Positions 1-5,082 of a stretch of 6,316 bases of DNA are shown in pieces. Below the pieces are notes generated by a model. That model was not told the origin of the DNA. It worked only from the letters and a program-made list of their open reading frames with translations, and did not search any database. The position numbers and the translations under genes are program-made. This DNA comes from Erythrobacter sp. 34-65-8. GTDB lineage: Bacteria; Pseudomonadota; Alphaproteobacteria; Sphingomonadales; Sphingomonadaceae. The first letter of the stretch is position 1; each line of letters starts with the position of its first letter. Where the stretch lies: assembly GCA_002278985.1 (NCBI GenBank), contig NCJP01000098.1:1-6316 (forward strand). Direction: 5' to 3'.

Positions 1-1
1 G

Positions 2-400
2 AGCGAATTCCGCCGCCCCAACCCCTACCGCTGGCCAATCCTGTTTGCGTCCGTGCTGATCACCGGCGGCATCCTGTCGATGATCATCTGGGATGAAGTG
101 CGCATCCCCCCGCCGCGGCCGAAGGTGACCTATATCTCCACGTTCGCCGAGGGGCGGACTGACGCCGAGATTGCCGCGTCGAACCTTGCCAACCAGCGCC
201 TGCAGGACGAACGCCAGGCCGAATATGAGGCACGGCTGGAGCGCCAGCGCGACGCCTATCGCGCGCTGGGCCGGGCCACCGGGATCGACGTTGAGGCAAT
301 CGACGAACGGGTTGCCCGCGAACGTGCCGCCGAACAGGCCGCTCAGGAAGCGGAACGCCGCAAGCTGCTGGGCCAGACGGTTGACGACAGCAGCGAGTGA
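2..400 (+). CDS. C-terminal part of a small membrane-anchored coiled-coil protein, unknown function (5' end outside window)
   Basis: The reading frame is open from the first complete codon and has no plausible start before a GTG at 53. That GTG would cut a hydrophobic helix in half, so the gene most likely begins upstream of the window. The visible 132 residues start with a short basic stretch (RRPNPYRW), then one predicted transmembrane helix at about visible residues 12-29 (PILFASVLITGGILSMII). A long charged region rich in Ala, Arg and Glu (about residues 55-125) follows and looks helical or coiled-coil. A single N-terminal anchor with a cytoplasmic helical tail fits this layout. I do not recognise the family and assign no function. 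The last 20 bases overlap the start of ribD, which suggests translational coupling with the riboflavin genes. It is real because the frame is maintained across the helix and the ribD start needs this overlap. Confidence 0.7.
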   Translation, partial: SEFRRPNPYRWPILFASVLITGGILSMIIWDEVRIPPPRPKVTYISTFAEGRTDAEIAASNLANQRLQDERQAEYEARLERQRDAYRALGRATGIDVEAIDERVARERAAEQAAQEAERRKLLGQTVDDSSE

Positions 401-1361
401 CGCGCGCTGGCTGGCCGCTGCGGCACGCCTTGCGCTGCGCGGCCGCCCGCTGAGCCGACCCAACCCGGCTGTCGGTGCGCTGGTCGTCCGCGATGGCTGC
501 GTCGTCGGGCGCGGCTGGACCCAGGCCACCGGCCGCCCCCATGCCGAAGCCATGGCGCTGGAGCAGGCCGGTTCGCTGGCTAGCGGGGCCACCATCTATG
601 TCACGCTTGAACCGTGCGCGCACGAAAGCGCCCGAGGCCCGGCCTGCGCCGATCTTCTTGCCGCTGCGCGACCGGCCCGGGTGGTGATCGGCGCCGGCGA
701 TCCCGATCCGCGCACCGCCGGTGCGGGTATCGACCGGCTGCGCGCAGCGGGAATCACTGCCGCTGTCATGGATTGCCCGGCCTCGCGCGACAGTCTTGCT
801 GGATACCTGACCCTGCGCGCATCGGGCCGCCCCCACGTCACGCTCAAGCTGGCCCTGTCGCTTGACGGGGGGATCGCAACAGCCGGGGGAGAAAGCCACT
901 GGATCACCGGCGAACATGCCCGCGCCCATGTCCATTCCCGCCGCGCGCTGGCCGACGTGATCGTGGTCGGCGGCGCGACCTGGCGGGCCGACCAGCCTCG
1001 CCTCGATGTGCGCCTGCCGGGCCTCGAAGCGCGCAGTCCTGAGCGGATGGTGCTGACGCACGGACCGGCGAAGGGCGCAGGCGTGCTCGCATCGCCTCAG
1101 GCCGTCCATCAGCTCGCCGGAGTGCAGTATCTCTATCTGGAAGGCGGCGGCGTCGCGGCGGCAGCGTTTCTGGCAGACGATCTGGTCGACCGGCTGGAGC
1201 TCTACCGCGCGCCGATCCTGCTTGGCGGGGCCCGGACCGGTATTGCGGACATCGGCCTTGGCCAGCTTGGGGCGGCGCACGGGCGCTGGCGGCTGGTCGA
1301 ACGGCGGCAGCTTGGCAGCGATTGCTTCGAGGCCTATGAGCGCACCCGCACAGGGAGCTGA
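381..1361 (+). CDS. ribD: Bifunctional diaminohydroxyphosphoribosylaminopyrimidine deaminase / 5-amino-6-(5-phosphoribosylamino)uracil reductase
   Basis: This cytoplasmic enzyme carries out the second and third steps of riboflavin synthesis from GTP: deamination of the pyrimidine ring, then NADPH-dependent reduction of the ribosyl side chain. With a TTG start the protein has 326 residues, somewhat shorter than the roughly 360 usual for the family. The N-terminal zinc deaminase domain (about 1-145) shows NPAVGA (28-33), HAEA with zinc ligand His54 and catalytic Glu56, and the LEPCAH...GPAC motif with Cys79 and Cys89. The Cys-Cys spacing is one residue longer than in E. coli RibD. GDPDPR is at 106-111. 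The reductase domain begins near 150 with VTLKLALSLDG (153-163), followed by ADQPRLDVRLPG and the EGGG loop at 254-257. TTG at 381 is chosen because it gives the expected short N-terminus; the frame is open further upstream, but that stretch lies inside the preceding gene. No clear Shine-Dalgarno site precedes it, so coupling to the upstream gene is likely. ribE follows after 5 bp. Confidence 0.95.
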   Translation: MTTAASDARWLAAAARLALRGRPLSRPNPAVGALVVRDGCVVGRGWTQATGRPHAEAMALEQAGSLASGATIYVTLEPCAHESARGPACADLLAAARPARVVIGAGDPDPRTAGAGIDRLRAAGITAAVMDCPASRDSLAGYLTLRASGRPHVTLKLALSLDGGIATAGGESHWITGEHARAHVHSRRALADVIVVGGATWRADQPRLDVRLPGLEARSPERMVLTHGPAKGAGVLASPQAVHQLAGVQYLYLEGGGVAAAAFLADDLVDRLELYRAPILLGGARTGIADIGLGQLGAAHGRWRLVERRQLGSDCFEAYERTRTGS

Positions 1362-1366
1362 CGCAC

Positions 1367-1984
1367 ATGTTCACCGGGATCATCACCGCCATCGGCACTG
1401 TCACCGAGGTCACCCGCAGCGGCGACCTGCGGGTCCGGATCGCCTGCCCTTATGATCCGGCCACCATCGCCATCGGCGCATCGATCGCCTGCTCCGGCGT
1501 GTGCCTGACCGTGGTCGAACGCGGCGGGACGGCGGGCGATGCCTGGTTCGTGGTCGACGTGTCCGGTGAAACCGTCGCCTGCACCATCCCCGGGATGTGG
1601 GAGCAGGGGCGACGGCTCAACCTCGAAACCGCCCTGAAGCTGGGCGACGAGCTGGGCGGTCATATCGTCACCGGCCATGTAGACACCGTGGGCGAAGTCA
1701 CGCTGGCACGCGAGGAAGGTGGCTCGATCCGCCTCGCCATCCGCGCGCGCGCCGAGTTCGCCCCGTTCATCGCTGCCAAGGGCTCGATCACGGTCGACGG
1801 TGTCTCCCTGACCGTCAACGATGTGCGCGACCGGCCCGACGGTTCGTGCGACTTTGCGCTCAACATCATCCCCCACACCGGTGAAGTCACCACCCTTGGC
1901 GCTCTGGCCGAAGGGAACAAGGTGAACCTCGAGATCGACGTACTGGCCCGCTACCTGATGCGGATGCAGGGGCTGCGGAAGTAA
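1367..1984 (+). CDS. ribE: Riboflavin synthase alpha chain
   Basis: This enzyme dismutates two molecules of 6,7-dimethyl-8-ribityllumazine to riboflavin and the pyrimidinedione, the final step of riboflavin synthesis; family members work as trimers. The 205-residue length is normal. The start MFTGIITAIG is the family signature. Two homologous lumazine-binding barrels are visible: residues 1 to about 97 with GVCLTVV (44-50) and LNLE (84-87), and about 98-193 with GHIVTGHVD (98-106), GVSLTVN (145-151) and VNLE (186-189). A short C-terminal helix follows (VLARYLMRMQ). ATG at 1367 has an AGGGAG site 9 bp upstream that overlaps the ribD stop, so the two genes are co-transcribed. The E. coli enzyme of this type is called RibC in some nomenclature. 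No lumazine synthase (ribH) or ribBA gene follows; the next gene is convergent. Confidence 0.96.
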   Translation: MFTGIITAIGTVTEVTRSGDLRVRIACPYDPATIAIGASIACSGVCLTVVERGGTAGDAWFVVDVSGETVACTIPGMWEQGRRLNLETALKLGDELGGHIVTGHVDTVGEVTLAREEGGSIRLAIRARAEFAPFIAAKGSITVDGVSLTVNDVRDRPDGSCDFALNIIPHTGEVTTLGALAEGNKVNLEIDVLARYLMRMQGLRK

Positions 1985-1999
1985 GGGCAGCGAGACCAG

Positions 2000-2596
2000 T
2001 CAGGCGGGCAGGAAATCCTGCCGGCGACAGCTTTCCCCCAGCGGCCCCGCAGCAAAGCCAGCGCGGTCGATCTCGTAGATCACGTGGCGATGGGGGACGC
2101 CCGCCCGCACGGTAATGTCTTCCCGCTCGGTCAGCACGCCCCCGATGTTGGCCATAGCCCGGCGCGAGATGACGTTGCTCTCGCCCACGCGAAATTCGAC
2201 CCGTTCGACCGCTTGCAGCGCGTGGGCCAGCATCAGGCGCTTCATTTCCGCGTTGTACCCGCCGCCCCACAGCCTTCGCGCGAGGAACGTCCAGCCAATC
2301 TCGATCGCGCTTTCAGCGCCGTGCGTTTCGGGCGCAGGATGCTCCCGGAACTGCGAGGAACCGGAGATGGCCCCGCTTGCCCGCTCGATCACCACCAGGG
2401 CGCCCCCGGCGGCCAGGGCCTGGGCGAAGAATTCGCGGAACACCGGCTCCTGCCAGCGGTCGTGCGCGGGATGGATCTGCCAGACCAGCGGATCAGCCGC
2501 GACCGCGAAAAGCGCCTCCCAGTTAGCCTCCTGCAAGGGGCGCAGCACCAGGCGCTCTCCGGTCAGGACCGGCTGACGGTCCAGCACCTGCCTCAC
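2000..2596 (-). CDS. GNAT family N-acetyltransferase, RimJ/RimL-like
   Basis: A 198-residue GNAT-fold protein that would transfer an acetyl group from acetyl-CoA to an amine; the substrate cannot be read from sequence. The start TGERLVLRPLQEAN (12-25) is typical of the RimJ/RimL subgroup, which includes ribosomal-protein acetyltransferases and many acting on small molecules. Motif A covers about 98-127 (IEIGWTF, then RRLWGGGYN at 107-115, the acetyl-CoA pyrophosphate loop, then EMKRLMLAHAL). Motif B is at 141-153 (NVISRRAMANIGG), equivalent to the usual N-x-x-S-x-x-x-M-x-K-I-G. The GTG start at 2596 lies directly after the aminotransferase TGA with no spacer; GGTGA in the aminotransferase end could act as ribosome site. 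A second in-frame GTG nine bases in is an alternative start. It is expected to be transcribed with the aminotransferase, but no functional link between them is evident. It is convergent with ribE, 15 bp away. Confidence 0.85.
   Translation of the reverse strand: MRQVLDRQPVLTGERLVLRPLQEANWEALFAVAADPLVWQIHPAHDRWQEPVFREFFAQALAAGGALVVIERASGAISGSSQFREHPAPETHGAESAIEIGWTFLARRLWGGGYNAEMKRLMLAHALQAVERVEFRVGESNVISRRAMANIGGVLTEREDITVRAGVPHRHVIYEIDRAGFAAGPLGESCRRQDFLPA
2007..2022 (+). terminator. Short perfect hairpin just after ribE, possible weak terminator
   Basis: GGCAGGA (2007-2013) is complementary to TCCTGCC (2016-2022), a GC-rich stem that closes with a 4-base loop if the last A-T pair opens. 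It lies 22 bp after the ribE stop, between convergent genes, and inside the last codons of the acetyltransferase gene on the other strand. No T-run follows on either strand. A role in ending ribE transcription is inference; it could simply be coding sequence. Confidence 0.25.
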
Positions 2597-3772
2597 TCAA
2601 CCGGTCACCGCCGCCAGCGCCGCGATGAACCGGTCGATATTGCCCGAATGAAGCCCGGCCACGTTGATCCGGCCAGACCCTGCCATGTAGATCGCATGCT
2701 CGCTCCGCAGGCGCTCGACCTGCTCCTTGCTGACCGGCAGCATCGCAAACAGGCCGTTCTGGTGACCGAGCGGTGTCAGGTCGACCGACCCGGCGGTACC
2801 CGCCGCTGCCAGCGTGGCGCGGACCTGGCGCATCCGCGCGCGCATGGTGTCGAGCTCAGCCTCCCATGCGCGGGTCAGGTCGGCATCTTCCAGCAGCAGG
2901 CGCACCGCAGCGCCGCCATGGTCAGGCGGCATCGACCAGGCCGCGCGGGCCAGCGCATTGAGGTTCGAGACCACCGGCGGCAAGGCGCTTTCCTCACGCA
3001 TCATCACGTAGAGCGCGCCGACCCGGTCGCGGTAGTACCCGAAGTTCTTGTCGCAGCTGTAGGCGACCAGGGCTTCCGGAACAGCGGCCAGCACCCGGCG
3101 GGTGCCATAGGCGTCTTCCTCCATCCCCTGGCCAAGCCCCTGGTAGGCGACGTCGATGATCGGGAACACCGGGCTGGCAGCCAGAGCCCCGGCAATTTCG
3201 TCCCACTGGGCCGGGGTGTAGTCGATCCCGGTCGGGTTGTGGCAGCAGCCGTGGAGCAGCACGGCATCGCCCATCTGCCCATTGCGGATGACATTCAGCA
3301 GCGCATCGAGGTTCGCCGTCCCGTCGGACAGGGCATGGTCGAACGGCACGAGTTCAAGCGCAATGTCAGCCAGGATCTGGGCGTGGTTGGGCCAGCTCGG
3401 CGTTCCCATGTGGATGCGGGTAACGCCGGCTTTCTGCGCCACGGCCACCGCCAGCCGCACCGCGCCGGTGCCGCCGGGGGTCTGCATCCCTGCAATCCGA
3501 CCGCCCATGGTGGCATCAGCACCGAAAATATAAGGCATCAGCGCGTGGACGAAGCCGAGATCACCCTCCGGCCCGAGGTAGGACTTGCTCTCCTGCACTT
3601 CCAGCAGTTTGCGCTCCGCCCCCTTGACCGCAGCGAACACCGGGGTCGCCCCGTCATCGGTGCGATAGACACCGACGCCGAGGTCGATCTTGTCGGCGCG
3701 GTCGTCCGCTGCATAGAGCTTGATCAGCGCGAGGAGCGCGTCGGGAGCCTGTGGGGCGAGGTTGTCGAGCAT
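2597..3772 (-). CDS. Aspartate/aromatic amino acid aminotransferase (AspC/TyrB type, class I PLP)
   Basis: A 391-residue cytoplasmic pyridoxal-phosphate enzyme expected to exchange amino groups between aspartate or aromatic amino acids and 2-oxoglutarate. It aligns by eye with E. coli AspC along its length: DLGVGVYRT (30-38), MQTPGGTGAVRLAV (96-109), PSWPNH with the substrate-ring Trp127, HNPTGID with Asn179, Asp207 and Tyr210 (IDVAYQGLG), the Schiff-base lysine Lys242 in SCDKNFGYYRDRVG, phosphate-binding Arg250, and the substrate carboxylate Arg368 in GSGRINVAGL. All catalytic positions are present, so it should be active. Sequence alone does not decide between aspartate and aromatic preference, so no symbol is given. 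The ATG at 3772 matches the family start, but there is no Shine-Dalgarno site before it. The GNAT gene abuts its stop and probably shares its transcript. Confidence 0.93.
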   Translation of the reverse strand: MLDNLAPQAPDALLALIKLYAADDRADKIDLGVGVYRTDDGATPVFAAVKGAERKLLEVQESKSYLGPEGDLGFVHALMPYIFGADATMGGRIAGMQTPGGTGAVRLAVAVAQKAGVTRIHMGTPSWPNHAQILADIALELVPFDHALSDGTANLDALLNVIRNGQMGDAVLLHGCCHNPTGIDYTPAQWDEIAGALAASPVFPIIDVAYQGLGQGMEEDAYGTRRVLAAVPEALVAYSCDKNFGYYRDRVGALYVMMREESALPPVVSNLNALARAAWSMPPDHGGAAVRLLLEDADLTRAWEAELDTMRARMRQVRATLAAAGTAGSVDLTPLGHQNGLFAMLPVSKEQVERLRSEHAIYMAGSGRINVAGLHSGNIDRFIAALAAVTG

Positions 3773-3780
3773 AGCGCGCC

Positions 3781-3808
3781 ACTAGACCCGCGCAGCAAGG
3801 CCTCGCAA
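3781..3808 (-). promoter_or_regulatory. Candidate sigma70-type promoter for the aminotransferase (leaderless mRNA)
   Basis: On the minus strand TTGCGA (3808-3803) and TCTAGT (3786-3781) are 16 bp apart. A start 7 bases after the -10 box would fall at about 3774, two bases before the ATG, which fits the lack of a ribosome site. The match to consensus is only moderate and the -35 overlaps an inverted-repeat arm. This is inference. Confidence 0.2.
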
Positions 3809-3859
3809 CCGGAAATGCTTTTGGGGCACGCCAAATCTGGCTTGTGCCCCCTGTTGCGA
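3803..3859 (-). repeat. Nested inverted repeat between eipA and the aminotransferase, possible eipA terminator
   Basis: The inner stem pairs GGGGCACGCCA (3823-3833) with TGGC-TT-GTGCCCC (3838-3850), 11 base pairs with a two-base bulge and an AATC loop. An outer stem pairs TCGCAAC (3803-3809) with GTTGCGA (3853-3859). The structure starts a few bases after the eipA stop, where a terminator or mRNA 3'-end stabiliser would be expected. No U-run follows on the minus strand (an A-run follows the inner stem instead), so it is not a canonical intrinsic terminator. The outer arm overlaps the possible aminotransferase -35 box. Confidence 0.5.
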
Positions 3860-3861
3860 CC

Positions 3862-4638
3862 TCAGAAGGGCAGCCAGCGCTGCTTCTTGCTGAACTTCAT
3901 GTAACCCGCGTTGAGGCCGAGACGCAGCCCCGCGCCCATCCGGATCGGGATCAGCACCACGTCATCCTTGCGCAGGTAGCTCGCGGTGAGGCCGCCGATC
4001 AGATAGGCCTGCCCCTCTCCTTGCGGGAAACGCGAGTAGAGCTCTTCACTGTCATGGAGGTTGTAGACCAGCACGAACGTGTTCGACGCATTGGCACCGA
4101 AATCGAACCCGATGGACGGGCCGGTCCAGTAGACCTTGCGTTGTCCCTCCACCTTGTGGTGCAAAGTGCCCGAGCCATACCGCACGCCGACAGCAAACGC
4201 CCCGCCCGCCTCGCGACCAACGATATAGCCATTCGGCTGCCCCTGGTCCTTGAGCAGGTCCTGGATCATCTTGGCGAGACCTTCGGCGCCCTTGCCGAAC
4301 ACGCCTTCGGCCGCGCCGATCAGATCGTCTTCACCGTAGGTCGAGGAACTCGCCTCGGCCACCGCCACACGGTCAGGGCCGCCGGCGGGATCGGCCCAGT
4401 CAGGCGCCACTTCGCCCGGTGATTCGGACATGCCCTGAGGCGCGGTTTCGGTGAAGGTAACCCCCTCCGGATCGGTATAGACGGTCTGCTCGCCCGGATT
4501 CTCGGCCAGGTCGCCATCAATGGCAAAGGCATTGGGGTCCATCGATTCGATCGGCTGGGCAGCAAGCGGCGCGGCCAGCAGGGCCCCTGCCCCGGCAATG
4601 GCAGCAAAGCTGCGGCGAAATAGCGTGGCGATCCTCAT
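3862..4638 (-). CDS. eipA: EipA family envelope integrity protein (DUF1134), secreted
   Basis: Family members are conserved alphaproteobacterial periplasmic proteins; EipA of Brucella is needed for cell-envelope integrity and adopts a small beta-barrel fold. The 258-residue protein begins with a Sec signal peptide (basic MRIATLFRRS, hydrophobic AAIAGAGALLAAP, likely cut near the LAAQ at 25-28). An acidic, low-complexity spacer follows (about 30-105), rich in Glu, Asp and Pro. The DUF1134 domain fills about 106-258, with YIVGREAGGAFAVGVRYG (138-155), VYWTGPSIGFDFGAN (169-183), LVYNL (190-194), AYLIGG (211-216), IPIRMGAGLRLG (230-241) and a final YMKF...WLPF. The acidic spacer makes it longer than Brucella EipA. 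ATG at 4638 is chosen because it begins the signal peptide and has GGAGGG just upstream; an ATG at 4809 in the same frame would bury the signal sequence. It is first of three minus-strand genes but is set apart from the next by a strong hairpin. Confidence 0.9.
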   Translation of the reverse strand: MRIATLFRRSFAAIAGAGALLAAPLAAQPIESMDPNAFAIDGDLAENPGEQTVYTDPEGVTFTETAPQGMSESPGEVAPDWADPAGGPDRVAVAEASSSTYGEDDLIGAAEGVFGKGAEGLAKMIQDLLKDQGQPNGYIVGREAGGAFAVGVRYGSGTLHHKVEGQRKVYWTGPSIGFDFGANASNTFVLVYNLHDSEELYSRFPQGEGQAYLIGGLTASYLRKDDVVLIPIRMGAGLRLGLNAGYMKFSKKQRWLPF

Positions 4639-4677
4639 GGTCCCTCCGTCAACGCAAGGCGTAACAAGACATTGCAC

Positions 4678-4706
4678 ATGAGAGTCCCTCACGCCTGAAG
4701 CGGCAA
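4678..4706 (-). promoter_or_regulatory. Candidate sigma70-type promoter for eipA
   Basis: On the minus strand TTGCCG (4706-4701) and TCTCAT (4683-4678) are 17 bp apart, each matching 4 of 6 consensus bases. Transcription would start near 4671 and leave a leader of about 33 bases containing the GGAGGG ribosome site. It is the best pair I found in the 214-bp space between eipA and the tRNA, which otherwise shows no gene. Confidence 0.3.
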
Positions 4707-4795
4707 TGAACCGGCGACAAAACGAATCGAAAACGGGGTGAATCGAGTCGCGGCCAGGCATCCGATGCGAAATGAGCGCGGGCCGCAGTCCCTGC

Positions 4796-4824
4796 TTGCC
4801 GTGCTGCAAAGGCCCCGTTATAGC
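4796..4824 (+). promoter_or_regulatory. Promoter of tRNA-Ser
   Basis: TTGCCG (4796-4801) and TATAGC (4819-4824) are separated by exactly 17 bp, a good alphaproteobacterial housekeeping-sigma promoter. The start would be near 4831, giving a 5' leader of about 22 bases for RNase P removal before the mature tRNA end at 4853. Confidence 0.65.
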
Positions 4825-4852
4825 GCCCGCCTTGCCACAAGCGGCCTCTTGC

Positions 4853-4943
4853 GGAGACGTGGGTGAGTGGCTGAAACCAGTTCCCTGCTAAGGAACCGTA
4901 CCCTATCCGGGTACCGAGGGTTCGAATCCCTCCGTCTCCGCCA
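4853..4943 (+). tRNA. tRNA-Ser, anticodon GCT
   Basis: The full cloverleaf can be drawn. The acceptor is GGAGACG (4853-4859) with CGTCTCC (4933-4939), the discriminator G is at 4940 and an encoded CCA is at 4941-4943. The D stem is GGT/ACC. The anticodon stem is GTTCC (4880-4884) with GGAAC (4892-4896), with loop CTGCTAA and anticodon GCT at 4887-4889. The long variable arm characteristic of class II serine tRNAs pairs GTACCC (4898-4903) with GGGTAC (4909-4914). The T stem is GAGGG/CCCTC around TTCGAAT. It reads AGC and AGU codons. An integrase gene follows at once, so its 3' end is the probable attachment site of the element to the right. Confidence 0.97.
4916..4943 (+). other. Probable attachment site (attL core) in the tRNA-Ser 3' end
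   Basis: P4-type tyrosine recombinases commonly recombine at the T-arm and acceptor end of tRNA genes and leave the tRNA intact. Here the tRNA 3' half (T arm to CCA) is followed 139 bp later by such an integrase pointing away from it, the standard arrangement. No second copy of this 3' end is visible to the right, so the other end (attR) must be outside the window or lost. The exact crossover bases cannot be defined from one end. Confidence 0.5.
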
Positions 4944-4967
4944 ACAGCCCCTTTCTGGCTGTTTCTT
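4943..4967 (+). terminator. Intrinsic terminator of tRNA-Ser
   Basis: AACAGCC (4943-4949) pairs perfectly with GGCTGTT (4957-4963) around a 7-base loop, followed by a short pyrimidine tail (TTTCTTCCC). The stem begins at the last base of the CCA. Position and shape fit a tRNA terminator, although the T-run is short and interrupted. Confidence 0.6.
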
Positions 4968-4980
4968 CCCGCTTCAAAAT

Positions 4981-5016
4981 AACACAAAAACAGCGCCTTA
5001 GGGCGCCCCTTGTGTT
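4981..5016 (+). repeat. Two-part hairpin between tRNA-Ser and integrase
   Basis: AACACAA (4981-4987) pairs with TTGTGTT (5010-5016), and inside it GCGCC (4993-4997) pairs with GGCGC (5002-5006) around TTAG. The outer stem is AT-rich and the inner one GC-rich, separated by an unequal internal loop. It may be a second terminator that shields the integrase from tRNA transcription, or part of the element's recombination site. The sequence does not separate these options. Confidence 0.45.
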
Positions 5017-5023
5017 TCGGGCT

Positions 5024-5051
5024 ATTGCATTCCGATGCGATTCGTTGCAAT
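5024..5051 (+). repeat. Spaced inverted repeat ATTGCA...TGCAAT upstream of integrase
   Basis: ATTGCA (5024-5029) and TGCAAT (5046-5051) form a perfect 6-base inverted repeat with centres 22 bp apart, about two helical turns. A small GCAT-TCCG-ATGC hairpin (5027-5038) is nested inside. Such spacing could suit a dimeric DNA-binding protein acting on the integrase promoter, but a 6-base match is short and may be chance. Confidence 0.25.
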
Positions 5052-5055
5052 GTCG

Positions 5056-5079
5056 TGTGGGTAAGGATGTGGGGAAGGA
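5056..5079 (+). repeat. Tandem 12-bp direct repeat in front of the integrase start
   Basis: TGTGGGTAAGGA (5056-5067) is followed without a gap by TGTGGGGAAGGA (5068-5079), 11 of 12 bases identical. A third, partial GTGGG occurs at the start codon itself (5083-5087). The second repeat contains the AAGGA that serves as ribosome site. Direct repeats next to an att site are typical arm-type binding sites for tyrosine recombinases or excisionases; here the overlap with the start region would also allow integrase to repress itself. The function is inferred. Confidence 0.55.
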
Positions 5080-5082
5080 AAA

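Noticed and set aside
84..1280. Minus-strand open frame of 398 codons opposite ribD
   Set aside because: Low-complexity Arg/Ala/Gly/Pro translation without recognisable motifs, antisense to ribD. It is a shadow of GC-rich coding.
2084..3904. Very long plus-strand open frame (606 codons) opposite the GNAT and aminotransferase genes
   Set aside because: Its translation is rich in His, Arg, Gln and Pro with no domain, and it lies fully antisense to two genes with clear catalytic motifs. GC-rich codon use on one strand creates such open antisense frames.
4639..4809. Upstream ATG at 4809 that would lengthen EipA by 57 residues
   Set aside because: The extension would place the signal peptide in the middle of the protein, and the ATG at 4638 has a GGAGGG ribosome site.
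4761..5040. TCCGATGCGA present on both sides of the tRNA (4761-4770 and 5031-5040), considered as element ends
   Set aside because: A 10-base match is expected several times by chance in 6 kb, and the left copy lies outside the probable insertion site.
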